This document shows, one piece after another, positions 38,919 through 48,245 of a stretch of 64,000 bases of DNA. Position 1 is the first letter of the stretch. Each line of letters starts with the position of its first letter. The notes under the pieces are model-generated. The model had not been told where the DNA came from. It searched no databases and was given only the letters and a program-made list of their open reading frames with translations. The stretch is from Lutibacter sp. A80 (GTDB lineage Bacteria; Bacteroidota; Bacteroidia; Flavobacteriales; Flavobacteriaceae), in the NCBI RefSeq assembly GCF_022429645.1, contig NZ_CP092480.1, positions 895,501 to 959,500 of the forward strand, in the 5' to 3' direction. Both the position numbers and the translations under genes were made by a program.

Positions 38919-39925
38919 TTAATCAAAATTAGTAATTGCATAATCATTAAAACTCTCAAATTCTTGAGGAAAAGTATTGTTGACAAACTCATATTCCCAA
39001 AGTTCAATATATCTAACACCTAATGTTTTTGCTTGTTCAAAAATAGTTGTATAACTATCATTTCAAATCTTGAAGTTTGATCTGATCTCCCAATTGCTTG
39101 AGCATAAATATCTCCAGGAAATTCTATTAAAGCATTTACTAAATTAGGCTGATAGGTTGTTTTTCCCGAAATCCACCACATTGCAGCACCCACACGATGT
39201 TCTAATGAAGGTTCATTCCATAAATCTGTAATAATTCTATTAGGAATTTCGGTCTCTCCCATTATATCGTGTACTTCAACGGCAATAGCCTTTTCTGTAA
39301 ATGCATTTGCAAATATTATAGCTGTTTCTTTAACGGCATTCACCCAATTATTAGACGTTAAACCAGCATTTAAAAGTTGATTAGTACTAACACCATTAAA
39401 ATGACCTTCAATTCCATTCACAGTCATTTGTGGTACATAAATTAAAGTCAAATCTTCATCATCAGCATAATTATTTGAAAGAGCTTCAGCAAGTAATGCA
39501 AATCTTTCATTAACGCTGGCATCCCAAATTTTAGGAATTCTTTTTAGTGTGGAATCAATTCCTGTTATTTCAAAATAATCAACCCCAATAGAATCAATTA
39601 ACCAATTTGGGCTATCACCTCCAGCAATAATAGCCAAACTCCACTTTAAATTTCTTGTTTTAATAATATTTCGGTATTGTTCTATGCTTGAAAAATCAAA
39701 AACACCTTCATATGGTTCTATATCTTTCCAAGTTACGCGAATTAATGCCCCATTAACTTGATTATTATCTAATGCTGCTTCATTTCCAAAAGAACTTGTG
39801 TAGACACCTTTGGGCTTATTAATAACTGGAGTACTCTCTAAATTTTCGCTGGTAAAATTATTATCATTTGAATTACACGAAATTAAACATACTATAATAA
39901 GAACGTATAAATTATATTTACTCAT
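38919..39925 (-). pseudogene. Frameshifted glycosidase-like lipoprotein (GH42/TIM-barrel type)
   Basis: The N-terminus is a lipoprotein signal (CLISC). The body resembles glycoside hydrolase TIM barrels: GALIRVTWKDIEPYEGVFDF, WSLAIIAGGDSPNWL, and a possible acid/base region IYVPQMTVNGIEGH. The main frame reads 301 codons to a stop at 39020. Another frame from about 39058 continues naturally (IFEQAKTLGVRYIELWEYEF) to TAA at 38919-38921. An indel near 39055-39062 therefore splits the gene. Family assignment is tentative. Confidence 0.65.
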
Positions 39926-40041
39926 GTTTTAATTCTATTTAAATTTTAGACTTAAATAACTGAATAAGGTTTAATTAGCTCAAAATATTTTTATTATAAA
40001 TATAAAATTAACAACATTGAAAAACTAAAAAATTTTGAATC

Positions 40042-40248
40042 TTATTTTATCAATCGCTGTTTTCTACCAATTACAAAGTACAATATGGCTCCAATAAAAT
40101 TGAAAAATAATACAACAACAATCCATATAATTTTGTCATTATCTTTAAAATCACTTTTTAATATTTCAATTAAAGCTAAAATGGTTAATATTAGTGTCAT
40201 CAAAAATAATCCAACTGGCCAAGATCCAAGTAGTCCTAATAAATTCAT
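40042..40248 (-). CDS. Small membrane protein, PLDc_N type
   Basis: A 68-residue protein with two hydrophobic helices (about 8-28 and 40-60) and the pattern DKIIWIVVVLFFNFIGAILYFVIGRK, characteristic of the PLDc_N domain. Such short proteins occur alone in many Bacteroidota; function unknown. Confidence 0.75.
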   Translation of the reverse strand: MNLLGLLGSWPVGLFLMTLILTILALIEILKSDFKDNDKIIWIVVVLFFNFIGAILYFVIGRKQRLIK

Positions 40249-40321
40249 CTGTTCTATTTTTTAATATAAATTTTAATTTTATGCATATTCTTATTTAGAA
40301 TACAATTTTATAATCGTTTAA

Positions 40322-41056
40322 TTACTTAATAATTGGGTTTAATTTATTTCTTGGGTCTTGTTTAAATAACTTGACCATACTTAAATATAAAATAGGTTCA
40401 TTTTTTTCAAAAAACTCTGGTTTTTCAAAAAAAGTTTCAAGTGAAACTGAAAAAAGCTCCATAAGATTTGTTCCTGCATAATCTCTTAAAACTTTATTTT
40501 TATTTAATTTAATTTTTTGAAACTTATATTCTGCCTGCTTTTTCCATTGATTAAAACTCTTTTCTTTAAAAATTTTAGATAAATACGATCTTTTAGTATT
40601 TTCAAAAATTAAACAATGACCAAATTCATGAATCGATAAATTTATTGCGTCATCAGGAATTTTAAATCCATTTTCTATGGCTGGCCATGACATATTAATT
40701 TTTTTGGTATATAAATTTACATCTCCATCAAAAATAGCCGTATTGTTTTTATAAGAATATGATCTTGGAGTAATAAAAATATTATTAAATATATTAAGTG
40801 TGTTAATTTTTAATCCAAATGTAATCTGTACAAAAGCACTTGAAATAATTATTTTCATACTCTTATCTAAATGAAATTCAGGATCAGAATTAAAATTAGT
40901 TGTCTCGAGAAATATTAGCGTTCTAATTCTAAAATTTTTTTTATTTTCTTTCGAAAGATTTTTATAGTAAGTATTGGTTGTTAAAAGTACATTATGGCAT
41001 TCTAACTTGCTATTTTGTTTAAAAAATAACCCAAACAGTTTATATTTTATATTCAA
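40322..41056 (-). CDS. MtfA-like zinc peptidase
   Basis: A 244-residue protein with the zinc-binding HEFGH motif (about residue 147, in LSIHEFGHCLIF) and a downstream Glu in LMELFSVSLETFFEKPEFF. This is the pattern of the DgsA anti-repressor MtfA family. No signal peptide is evident. Family members are cytosolic aminopeptidases; the natural substrate here is unknown. The gap 41057-41246 is AT-rich with no gene. Confidence 0.75.
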   Translation of the reverse strand: MNIKYKLFGLFFKQNSKLECHNVLLTTNTYYKNLSKENKKNFRIRTLIFLETTNFNSDPEFHLDKSMKIIISSAFVQITFGLKINTLNIFNNIFITPRSYSYKNNTAIFDGDVNLYTKKINMSWPAIENGFKIPDDAINLSIHEFGHCLIFENTKRSYLSKIFKEKSFNQWKKQAEYKFQKIKLNKNKVLRDYAGTNLMELFSVSLETFFEKPEFFEKNEPILYLSMVKLFKQDPRNKLNPIIK

Positions 41057-41246
41057 ATTTTAGAATTTTATTAGGTCTAGAACATTCGGTTTAGAAAATT
41101 TTGCAGTTTTTAATCTCAAAAAATCTAATATCTAAAATTAGTGTTTTTATATTTTAGAATCATTCTATTCTAGCAAATCTATTTTTATAGTAATTCTATT
41201 ATAAAATTATCTACGTCTAGTAGTCCTAAATAAAAATACAAGTGTA

Positions 41247-42923
41247 TTAAAAGTCGGCTTTTTTATAAAAAATCAATTTTTGTTTTGTTGTAGGATGTAT
41301 AAATTCTAGTGTATCAGCATGCAAATACAATCTATCAGATTTTCTTCCATACAAATCATCTCCAACAATAGGAATATTTAAACCCAGTTTATGAGAGGCA
41401 TGAACCCTTAATTGATGAGTTCGTCCAGAAATTGGATAAAAATGCACTTTAGTCTTTCCGTTTTTTTGTTCAATAATTTCCCATTTTGTTTCTGAAGGCT
41501 TCCCAAATTCAAAACATACTAATTGCCTAGGCCTATCATCTAAATCAACCCTAAGAGGTAAATTTATAGTCCCAGATTTATCCATTACAATACCATCTAA
41601 TAATGCTGTATATCTTTTTTTTACTGTTTTATTAATAAACTGACTTTGTAGAGATTTATGTATTTTTTTGTTCTTGGCTAAAACTAACAAACCAGAAGTA
41701 GACATATCTAACCGATGTACAATAATTGGTCCTGAAATTTGTTTTACTTGTTGTTTTATCCGTGTAAATACAGAATCTTGAATATGAATTCCTGGAACCG
41801 ATAAAAAATCTGCTGGTTTATAAACCACAATCAAATCTTTATCTTCAAAAATAATTTCGAGTTCTTTACCAATTGCAGGATTTTGCAACATAGGATTTGT
41901 ATCCATCTCAATTCCTTCTAGCATATGTGACAAAATAGGTTTGCATTTTCCTTGACAGGCTGGATAGAACTGTTTGTGTTTCCTAATTTCTTTATTTGGC
42001 GATTGCCCCCACCAAAACTCTGCCATTGCAATAGGTTTTAAATTGTGTAAAAAAGCATATTGTAATAATTTTGGAGCTGCACATTCTCCTGAACCTGCTG
42101 GTATATTTTGCTCTGTAGTTTTTAAAAATAAATCGGTTAAATTTCTGACTTCTTTTTTTGAATTTAAAAATTTATATTGTTCAAATAAATACTGCTGTAA
42201 TGCAGCTGATTTTGTTTTACGTTGTTCTTTTAATTCAGCTATTTTATTAGTAAAAACCGATAATTTTTTAGTGATGGTATTTAAAGTATGTTCCCAATAA
42301 CGATTAACATTATTAAAAAAATACTTAGCCTCTAAACTTTCTTTATTTAATGCTATATTTAACGTAGTTTGAGCTTCTAAAGACAATTCTTCTTTAGCTT
42401 TTTTTCTACGTATATCTCGATCTTGTTTTGCAGCTTTTAATGCTGCTTTTTTTTCTTGAATATCAATGGTTGCTTTTTTTTGTTCTAATTTATATTGTGC
42501 GAGTAGTTCTAGATATTCAGCATTATTTTCAAGATTTTCTATCGCTAAATTAATGCTATTTAAAATGGTTTCCTCTTGTGAAAAATAAGAATCTTTAGTG
42601 AGCATATCATACACTGGAGGAACAAATTTTTTATGTATGTTTTTTCCAGCTAATTTCCCTGAAACAGCTGAAATATATCCAATTTCATTATACTGATTTT
42701 GTACAATTAACACCCCAAACATTTTACCAATACCCGGTTCTTTTTCAGAACTATTTAACCCAAAATTATGCTTAAAATCTGTTTGTGTTTTTAAATAATT
42801 TTGTACTTCACTAGCCGCTAACTCACATAACGGATGTGGTTCATAGTAAAAAGGGAAGGTAAACTTACTTGGTAATTTAAACGTACTTATAGAAGTAGAA
42901 AAATGCTGAAAATATGTTTGCAC
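41247..42923 (-). CDS. RluA-type pseudouridine synthase with long N-terminal extension
   Basis: A 558-residue protein. The C-terminal about 210 residues are an RluA/RsuA-type synthase: catalytic Asp in IVHRLDMSTSGLLVLAK, then KKRYTALLDG and GRTHQLRVHASH. The about 340-residue N-terminal part carries a charged coiled coil (about 140-260) and a Cys-rich stretch (PACQGKC). It should isomerise uridines in rRNA or tRNA. The extended form is common in Bacteroidota; the role of the extension is unknown. Confidence 0.88.
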   Translation of the reverse strand: MQTYFQHFSTSISTFKLPSKFTFPFYYEPHPLCELAASEVQNYLKTQTDFKHNFGLNSSEKEPGIGKMFGVLIVQNQYNEIGYISAVSGKLAGKNIHKKFVPPVYDMLTKDSYFSQEETILNSINLAIENLENNAEYLELLAQYKLEQKKATIDIQEKKAALKAAKQDRDIRRKKAKEELSLEAQTTLNIALNKESLEAKYFFNNVNRYWEHTLNTITKKLSVFTNKIAELKEQRKTKSAALQQYLFEQYKFLNSKKEVRNLTDLFLKTTEQNIPAGSGECAAPKLLQYAFLHNLKPIAMAEFWWGQSPNKEIRKHKQFYPACQGKCKPILSHMLEGIEMDTNPMLQNPAIGKELEIIFEDKDLIVVYKPADFLSVPGIHIQDSVFTRIKQQVKQISGPIIVHRLDMSTSGLLVLAKNKKIHKSLQSQFINKTVKKRYTALLDGIVMDKSGTINLPLRVDLDDRPRQLVCFEFGKPSETKWEIIEQKNGKTKVHFYPISGRTHQLRVHASHKLGLNIPIVGDDLYGRKSDRLYLHADTLEFIHPTTKQKLIFYKKADF

Positions 42924-43117
42924 AATACTTTAAATTAAATTCTGAGCAAATATACTTTTTTTGAAATGGATTATATTGTATTTATTGAAATGTGAAAAAC
43001 TAGTTTTACTGTAGATAAACTAGTTTTTATATAGTGTTATAAATAAACTAACAAAATCGAAATTAATAAAGCCCATTAAAATATAAAATATATTTTTATA
43101 GGCTTCAATTCTAACGT

Positions 43118-44083
43118 TTATTCTATTTTTTCGAGAAAATTTAATATCAATTTTGCTATTTCTACTGTTTTTTCTTCAGCAGCAAAATGTCCTGCATCTA
43201 AAAGATGTAATTCTGCATTTGGCAAATCATTTAAATAAGCTTTAGCTCCGTTAGCGTTAAACTTTAAATCTTTACCACCCCAAACTATTAGCGTATTTGG
43301 TTGAGTTTTCTTAAGCATTTTTTGCCATTTAGGATAACGAATTAAATTATTATTGTAATCTTGAAATAACTGCACTTGAATGCGTCGATCATTCTCTGAT
43401 GTTAAAAATGCTAAGTCATGAACCCAAGCATCAGGACTTTGAATATTATAATTTGTTGAATCTAAATCAAATAAATATTGTTTATTAATAATAGCATCTC
43501 TACTAGTTAAAGTATATAGAAATTCATATTTTTCTTGAGAAGTATCTGTTTGGGCAGTTCTAAAAAACTCTTGTCTTTTAGGTGTTAAACCCTCAAGATA
43601 TGCATTAGCATTTTGAACTATTAGAGCTTTAATTCTATCAGGCTTTTTCATCATCATTCTATAACCAACAGGAGCTCCAAAATCTTGCATATACATCACA
43701 TACTCATCAACATCTAACATTTCTAAAAGCTTATCGGTTTTATCGGCAAGTAGGTCAAATGTATATTTAATACTATCTGTACTTGGATGATCGCTATATC
43801 CAGAACCAAGATTATCTGGCGCTATAATATGATAATGAGTTGCCAACATTGGAATCAAATTTCTATAAGAATGAGAGGAAGATGGATATCCATGCAATAA
43901 TACTATTGTAGGTTTTGTTGAATTTCCAGCTTCTCTATAAAATAATTTATGCCCATCAACAATTTTATAGTTATAAGTTGTTGGTGGCGGTAAAAAATAG
44001 TGTTCTTTTTTTTGCTCTTCTTTCTTAGAATTACAAGCTGTTAGTAACAGTAAGATATTTAAAATTAGTATATTTTTTTTCAT
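43118..44083 (-). CDS. Alpha/beta-hydrolase lipoprotein (haloalkane dehalogenase/epoxide hydrolase-like)
   Basis: A 321-residue exported enzyme with a lipobox (LLTAC, about residue 17). The alpha/beta-hydrolase fold has the oxyanion motif LLHGYPSSSHSYR. The nucleophile elbow VMYMQDFGAPVG places Asp where esterases have Ser, typical of haloalkane dehalogenases and epoxide hydrolases. A later Asp in VWGGKDLKF and His in LDAGHFAAEE complete the triad. Substrate unknown. The region 44084-44259 shows no gene. Confidence 0.82.
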   Translation of the reverse strand: MKKNILILNILLLLTACNSKKEEQKKEHYFLPPPTTYNYKIVDGHKLFYREAGNSTKPTIVLLHGYPSSSHSYRNLIPMLATHYHIIAPDNLGSGYSDHPSTDSIKYTFDLLADKTDKLLEMLDVDEYVMYMQDFGAPVGYRMMMKKPDRIKALIVQNANAYLEGLTPKRQEFFRTAQTDTSQEKYEFLYTLTSRDAIINKQYLFDLDSTNYNIQSPDAWVHDLAFLTSENDRRIQVQLFQDYNNNLIRYPKWQKMLKKTQPNTLIVWGGKDLKFNANGAKAYLNDLPNAELHLLDAGHFAAEEKTVEIAKLILNFLEKIE

Positions 44084-44259
44084 TATTTTTTAATTAATTA
44101 CAACAGTTTGTATAACAACATAGGCGTAAAAAAGCATTCTTTTTTGATGTATTACTTAACCTTATCAAAAAAAATTTACTTCTAACTTTATTTATGTACA
44201 TAAAACTATAAATTTAACTTAAATACCCCTAAGTTTTTATACATTGTTATTGTACTTTT

Positions 44260-45006
44260 TTAATTTCTTCCTGCCATAATACCTCCATCAGTATCCCAAA
44301 TTGCACCAGTAACCCAAGAAGTTTTATCTGAAAGTAAAAATAAAATACTGTTTGCAATATCCACGGGCTCACCTATTTTACCGATTGGATGAAAAGCATT
44401 AAAGCCTGTTAATGCTTTTTTAGCTTCTTCTTTTCCACCAAATACATCGTGGTAAACTGGTGTATTCACAATTGCAGGTGAAACAGCATTTACTCGAATA
44501 TTATAATCTGCTAATTCCATAGCTAAATTTTTTGTTAAAGAGTGTAATCCCGCTTTTTGCATAGAATATGCAGCTGAAGGAGTTGCTTTTACTGCTTGTT
44601 TTGCCCACATTGAACCAACATTAACAATTGAACCACCTCCGGTAGCTTTCATTTTTTTAGCTACACTTTGGGTAATAAAAAAGAAACCTCTATTTAAATC
44701 TAAGTAAGAGTTATAATCTTCTATAGTATGATCTAAAAAAGGTTTAGGACCAAAAATACCAGATGCATTAACCAAGTAATCTAAATTATCTAAAGCTTCA
44801 ATTTTTGCGATTAAAGCTGTTACTTCACTTATATTTGATATGTTAATTTTATGCTTTACCAAATTAGCAGTATCGTCTATTTTATTTATATTTCTTCCTA
44901 CAATATGTACTGTTGCTCCTTTTTCTAATAAAGCATTTGTTGTTGCTTTCCCAATACCACTTGTTCCTCCAATAATTAAGGCTACTTTGTTTGTTAAATT
45001 TTCCAT
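44260..45006 (-). CDS. Short-chain dehydrogenase/reductase under TetR control
   Basis: A 248-residue SDR. The NAD(P) site is IIGGTSGIGKA, the NASG motif is VNASGIFG, the catalytic Ser is in SIVNVGSMWA and the YxxxK is in AAYSMQKAG. It lies downstream of tetR on the same strand, and a perfect palindromic operator sits 33 bp before its ATG. Substrate unknown. Confidence 0.9.
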   Translation of the reverse strand: MENLTNKVALIIGGTSGIGKATTNALLEKGATVHIVGRNINKIDDTANLVKHKINISNISEVTALIAKIEALDNLDYLVNASGIFGPKPFLDHTIEDYNSYLDLNRGFFFITQSVAKKMKATGGGSIVNVGSMWAKQAVKATPSAAYSMQKAGLHSLTKNLAMELADYNIRVNAVSPAIVNTPVYHDVFGGKEEAKKALTGFNAFHPIGKIGEPVDIANSILFLLSDKTSWVTGAIWDTDGGIMAGRN

Positions 45007-45038
45007 TTTTTTATTTTAATTATTAATTAATGTTAAAC

Positions 45039-45056
45039 AGACAGACAAGTCTGTCT
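45039..45056 (-). promoter_or_regulatory. TetR-type operator before the SDR gene
   Basis: Perfect inverted repeat AGACAGAC-AA-GTCTGTCT in the 68-bp gap between tetR and the SDR gene. The same core recurs upstream of tetR, identifying it as the probable binding site. Confidence 0.8.
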
Positions 45057-45074
45057 TTTATTGTGTAAATTTTT

Positions 45075-45638
45075 TTATTCTAATAAATAAGAACAAAGAT
45101 TTTTTGCCTCTTTAATTGGCCAGTTTGCTTGATGTAAATGACTCTCTCCTACTGCACTTTCATATAATAAATATATTTTTCGAGATTTAGAGTCTAATTC
45201 CTCTTCTTTAATTGTTGTAATATTTGTTGCTATAAGCTTTGAAATAAATTGAATAAATACTTTCTTTTGAAGCTGTATTTCTTTTCGTATTTTTTTATTA
45301 TCTAAAGGAATTTCAGAAATTGTTTTTATACACCAACAACCATTAAACTCATTAGATTTAAAGAATAATTCAAGAAAATCAAAAATAGCTAATACTTGTA
45401 ATTTTCCTTTTGGTTTAGAGGCTGTATATTCTTTAATACTTTCAATAAAAGTTGTGTCTTTAAATTGCAAGTAAGCAATACAAATATCTTCTTTCGATTT
45501 AAAATGATTATATAGTGTTGCCTTAGCAATACCTGCTTCAGAAATAATTTCATTTATTCCTGTAGCATTATAGCCATTCTTATAAAACAAAGATGAGGCT
45601 GTTTCAATAATTCTATTTTTAATTTCTGAATGTTTCAA
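45075..45638 (-). CDS. TetR-family repressor
   Basis: A TetR protein of 187 residues from a TTG start at 45638 (KHSEIKNRIIETASSLFYKNGYNATGINEII). The helix-turn-helix covers about 22-48 (SEAGIAKATLYNHFKSKEDI). The C-terminal ligand domain has Cys-containing GCWCIKTIS. I preferred TTG because the longer reading would run through the promoter and operator upstream. It probably represses itself and the adjacent SDR gene. Confidence 0.85.
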   Translation of the reverse strand: MKHSEIKNRIIETASSLFYKNGYNATGINEIISEAGIAKATLYNHFKSKEDICIAYLQFKDTTFIESIKEYTASKPKGKLQVLAIFDFLELFFKSNEFNGCWCIKTISEIPLDNKKIRKEIQLQKKVFIQFISKLIATNITTIKEEELDSKSRKIYLLYESAVGESHLHQANWPIKEAKNLCSYLLE

Positions 45639-45642
45639 GGTA

Positions 45643-45650
45643 CAAATATA
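45643..45650 (-). promoter_or_regulatory. -7 promoter element of tetR
   Basis: On the minus strand this reads TATATTTG (TAnnTTTG), 4 bp before the TTG start, implying a leaderless or nearly leaderless transcript. Confidence 0.5.
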
Positions 45651-45666
45651 TATAAAAAAATTAAAA

Positions 45667-45680
45667 ACAGACAAGTCTGT
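45667..45680 (-). promoter_or_regulatory. TetR-type operator upstream of tetR
   Basis: Inverted repeat ACAGAC-AA-GTCTGT, the same core as the operator at 45039-45056. It lies just upstream of the tetR -7 element, where binding would block the -33 region (autorepression). Confidence 0.75.
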
Positions 45681-45779
45681 CTATTTTTTTTAACATATTA
45701 TTAATAGCTCTAATTTATTGTGTAGAATAATAAACCTATATTTTTTTATTTAAGCGCTGTTTGTTGTTTACGGAAATTA

Positions 45780-46322
45780 TTATTCTGCATTTTGATAGGA
45801 TTCCTTCAGCCATTTTTTTAGTTCACTATCAATATCTTCTACATTTGTGAGTTTTACTCTATGTGAACACATTGTTCCAAACGGACCTGAGTTTTCAAGT
45901 CGATCAGTTGTTGGTTTGTTCTTAAATTTTAAACCTAAATCAATTCTAGTTTTAGTTGCAGGTTTAATTAACGCAAATTGTTTTTTTCTGATTATACTTA
46001 CACTCGTCTTTTTTGGTGTAATTGTAATGTCTCTACCTAATTCATGAATCACAGCTAACAAACTTTTGTAAATTATAAACAGATTTTCCTTTCCTTGGTA
46101 TTGATTGTTAACCAGATCCGTTGGAGATTCATTTTTTTCTTTTGATAATGCTACAATAGTATTTGCATAACCGTGCGTTACATTATGTTCTTTTTTAAGA
46201 AAATTAACAGCTTCTGAATGTTTGGTGAAAGACTTTGCTTTAAGCATTGCTTTCCATTCACTTAAAGATTTTCCTGTTTTTTCAGGCATATTATCAATCA
46301 TTGTTTGAAGTGCTTTATCCAT
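45780..46322 (-). CDS. DUF4287 / DUF5655 protein
   Basis: A 180-residue protein. The N-terminal about 65 residues match DUF4287 (MPEKTGKSLSEWKAML, HGYANTIVAL), and the C-terminal half matches DUF5655 (VSIIRKKQFALIKPATKTRI, DLGLKFKNKP, HRVKL). It is soluble, and its function is unknown. It is often found near other small YdeI/DUF1801-like genes, which fits the decayed remnant next to it. Confidence 0.8.
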   Translation of the reverse strand: MDKALQTMIDNMPEKTGKSLSEWKAMLKAKSFTKHSEAVNFLKKEHNVTHGYANTIVALSKEKNESPTDLVNNQYQGKENLFIIYKSLLAVIHELGRDITITPKKTSVSIIRKKQFALIKPATKTRIDLGLKFKNKPTTDRLENSGPFGTMCSHRVKLTNVEDIDSELKKWLKESYQNAE

Positions 46323-46454
46323 ATTATTCTTTTTTTATGTCTATATCTGTTTCTAAATAAAAAATTAAATTCATTAATAGCTTTTCGTTAGCAGGAATGA
46401 AATAATTCATCAGGTAAAAAATTTAACATTATTCTTATACCCAATACCGCAAGA

Positions 46455-46685
46455 TTTTACACTTGTTTTTCCTTTTCTATTTCATTAAAGTAAATAATAT
46501 TGTAAAAGTCTTTTGCTTCATTTTCCATAAATTTAGGGAAATTATCGGTTATCTCTGCTTAAAGCGTAATCAGTTTTTTAGGAGCTTAATTTACAATATC
46601 TAATTTAATTGTTGTGCTATCTCCAATCTTCCCAGCTTTTTATAGTTCTTTTCTTTGTTCTAGTACATTATTTAATTTCTAATAT
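46455..46685 (-). pseudogene. Decayed YdeI/OmpD-associated-like gene
   Basis: One minus-strand frame reads QRKEL-stop-KAGKIGDSTTIKLDIVN-stop-APKKLITL-stop-AEITDNFPKFMENEAKDFY and then EIEKEKQV. It keeps protein-like sequence across three in-frame TAA codons. The KxGDxxxIxLDI and DNFxKxMENEAKDFY patterns resemble the YdeI/OmdA family. No start region is recognisable, so this is a C-terminal relic. Family assignment is tentative. Confidence 0.5.
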
Positions 46686-47470
46686 TACTTGTTAAAAACA
46701 TATTTTATTCCAGTTGCATAAGAAATAGGATATGTATTTTCGTAATCACTTTCTGCATATTCAATTGCCTCAAAATCCAACCAGTTATAGTTTGCTTTTT
46801 TAATTAGATTAATTAATTTGTTACATTCAACACGATCATTAGTTTTTGAAAAAGTAAAATGAAGTTTTTTATTTAAGTTCCTTTTAGGAATAGCATTTTT
46901 CTCAATTAATTGCATAATAAAAGCTGCGTATTTTGGTGATGGATCTGTAGCAATAAAATTATTGAACACAGAAGGCTCTTGATTTTCATTAAAAAGAGCC
47001 ATAAGAACTATACCTGATTCACTTCCTCTACCGATTAATGTTTTAGACTGGTTTTTGGTGTATTTGCTATCAACATAAGATGCCATATTTTTAAAAATTG
47101 CATACTGCTCTTGAAATGTTTCTGGTTCAGCATCAAACTCTGGTATATTTTCTAAACTAACAACTAATGCATCAAATCCCTGAATTTGAGTTACACCATC
47201 AATTACCCTTTCAAATTCGTCAGTTGCTAGTTTAAAATGCTGTTCTGCAAAATCTATTAAATAGATGACTGGCAGATTTTTATTGGATTCATATGAGGCT
47301 GGAAAATATATTTTTCCTTTGTTTTTTTTTCCACCTGATATAAAAGTAAACGTTTCAATTTTTGAAAACGTTTCAGCTTCATTTGTTTCTGTTGGAAATT
47401 TTTCGATGCTTAAAAATAAAATACTTCCAAATGCTATAAATAAGGATATTATTATGAACTTTACTTTCAT
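46685..47470 (-). CDS. Exported putative-esterase-like protein
   Basis: A 261-residue protein with an N-terminal signal or anchor helix (about 4-22). It has an esterase D/Fes-like fold: GKIYFPASYESNKNLPVIYLID, DALVVSLENIPEFDAE, then the elbow position TLIGRGSESGIVLMALF. The classical GxSxG spacing is not present at the elbow, so hydrolase activity is uncertain. No other family is suggested. Confidence 0.6.
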   Translation of the reverse strand: MKVKFIIISLFIAFGSILFLSIEKFPTETNEAETFSKIETFTFISGGKKNKGKIYFPASYESNKNLPVIYLIDFAEQHFKLATDEFERVIDGVTQIQGFDALVVSLENIPEFDAEPETFQEQYAIFKNMASYVDSKYTKNQSKTLIGRGSESGIVLMALFNENQEPSVFNNFIATDPSPKYAAFIMQLIEKNAIPKRNLNKKLHFTFSKTNDRVECNKLINLIKKANYNWLDFEAIEYAESDYENTYPISYATGIKYVFNK

Positions 47471-47514
47471 AATTTCATATGTAATTAGTTAATAGATATT
47501 TACAAGTTACAAAT

Positions 47515-47547
47515 TTTAAAATTATGCAGCCTTTATTCAGGACGAGT
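47515..47547. repeat. Solo copy of the IS3 element's right end
   Basis: 33 bp identical except for one base (C/T) to 51366-51398, the terminal part of the complete IS nearby, in the same orientation. It includes the IR core AGCCTTTATTCAGGACGAGT. No transposase sequence is attached, so it is a relic of a second copy. Confidence 0.85.
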
Positions 47548-47572
47548 TGCTGTAAAACGTTAGACTTTCCAA

Positions 47573-48232
47573 CTAAAACACTGTAATTATTTCACTTTCA
47601 GGTAACCTTGATTTTGGTGTTTTATCAGTCGTATTAAAATCACTTTCGGTTCTGTATCCAATTGCCACTGCAGTAATTGACGTAAATCCTTTTTCACGTA
47701 AGCCAAATTCTTCATCTAATGCTTTTACATCAATACCTTCCATTGGACAAGCGTCTATACCAAGGGCCGCAACTCCTAATAAAAAGTTTCCAATATTCAG
47801 ATAGACTTGTTTTTCCATCCAATGTTGTACATCTTTTAAGTCATATTTATGAATGTCAGCAAAAGCATTTCTACCACCATTTACATTTTGCTTTATTTCT
47901 TCATTAGGAAACCTTCCGTCCTGGTCTTCAACGTCTAAAAGATGTTGCATATAATCCTTACCTGCCGAAAGTCTTGAGCAAAATAAAACCACGTGCGAAG
48001 CATTTAATATCTTGGCCTCATTAAAGATAAAAAAGCCTTGTGTCCCTTTTGCCATTCGTTTTTTTCCTTGATCTGTACTTGCAATTATAAAATGCCAAGG
48101 TTGAATGTTGGTGCTGGAAGGACTCATTCTTAAAAGCTCTTTTACGTTATCAAAATCTGTTTCCGATATTTTTTTGTTTGGGTCAAAATCCTTTGTGGAA
48201 TACCTCCAGTTTAGTGCTTCTATTATGTTCAT
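47573..48232 (-). CDS. NfsB-like NAD(P)H nitroreductase
   Basis: A 219-residue FMN nitroreductase from the ATG at 48232 (NIIEALNWRYSTKDFDPNKK). FMN contacts include SPSSTNIQPWHFI and the C-terminal ACPMEGIDVKALDEEFGL. A longer reading would add residues from the spacer before the upstream gene, which is unlikely. It is the last gene of the AraC/SnoaL/nitroreductase module flanked by IS3 ends, and paralogous to the nitroreductase at 29.8 kb. Confidence 0.88.
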   Translation of the reverse strand: MNIIEALNWRYSTKDFDPNKKISETDFDNVKELLRMSPSSTNIQPWHFIIASTDQGKKRMAKGTQGFFIFNEAKILNASHVVLFCSRLSAGKDYMQHLLDVEDQDGRFPNEEIKQNVNGGRNAFADIHKYDLKDVQHWMEKQVYLNIGNFLLGVAALGIDACPMEGIDVKALDEEFGLREKGFTSITAVAIGYRTESDFNTTDKTPKSRLPESEIITVF

Positions 48233-48245
48233 TTTTATTATGTTT

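Noticed and set aside
47555-47570. GTTAGAC motif (perfect GTTRRRY) beside the solo IS end, as a possible further cassette boundary
   Set aside because: No GTCTAAC partner was found before the IS at 50101 and the flanking conserved TATAC-type box is absent.
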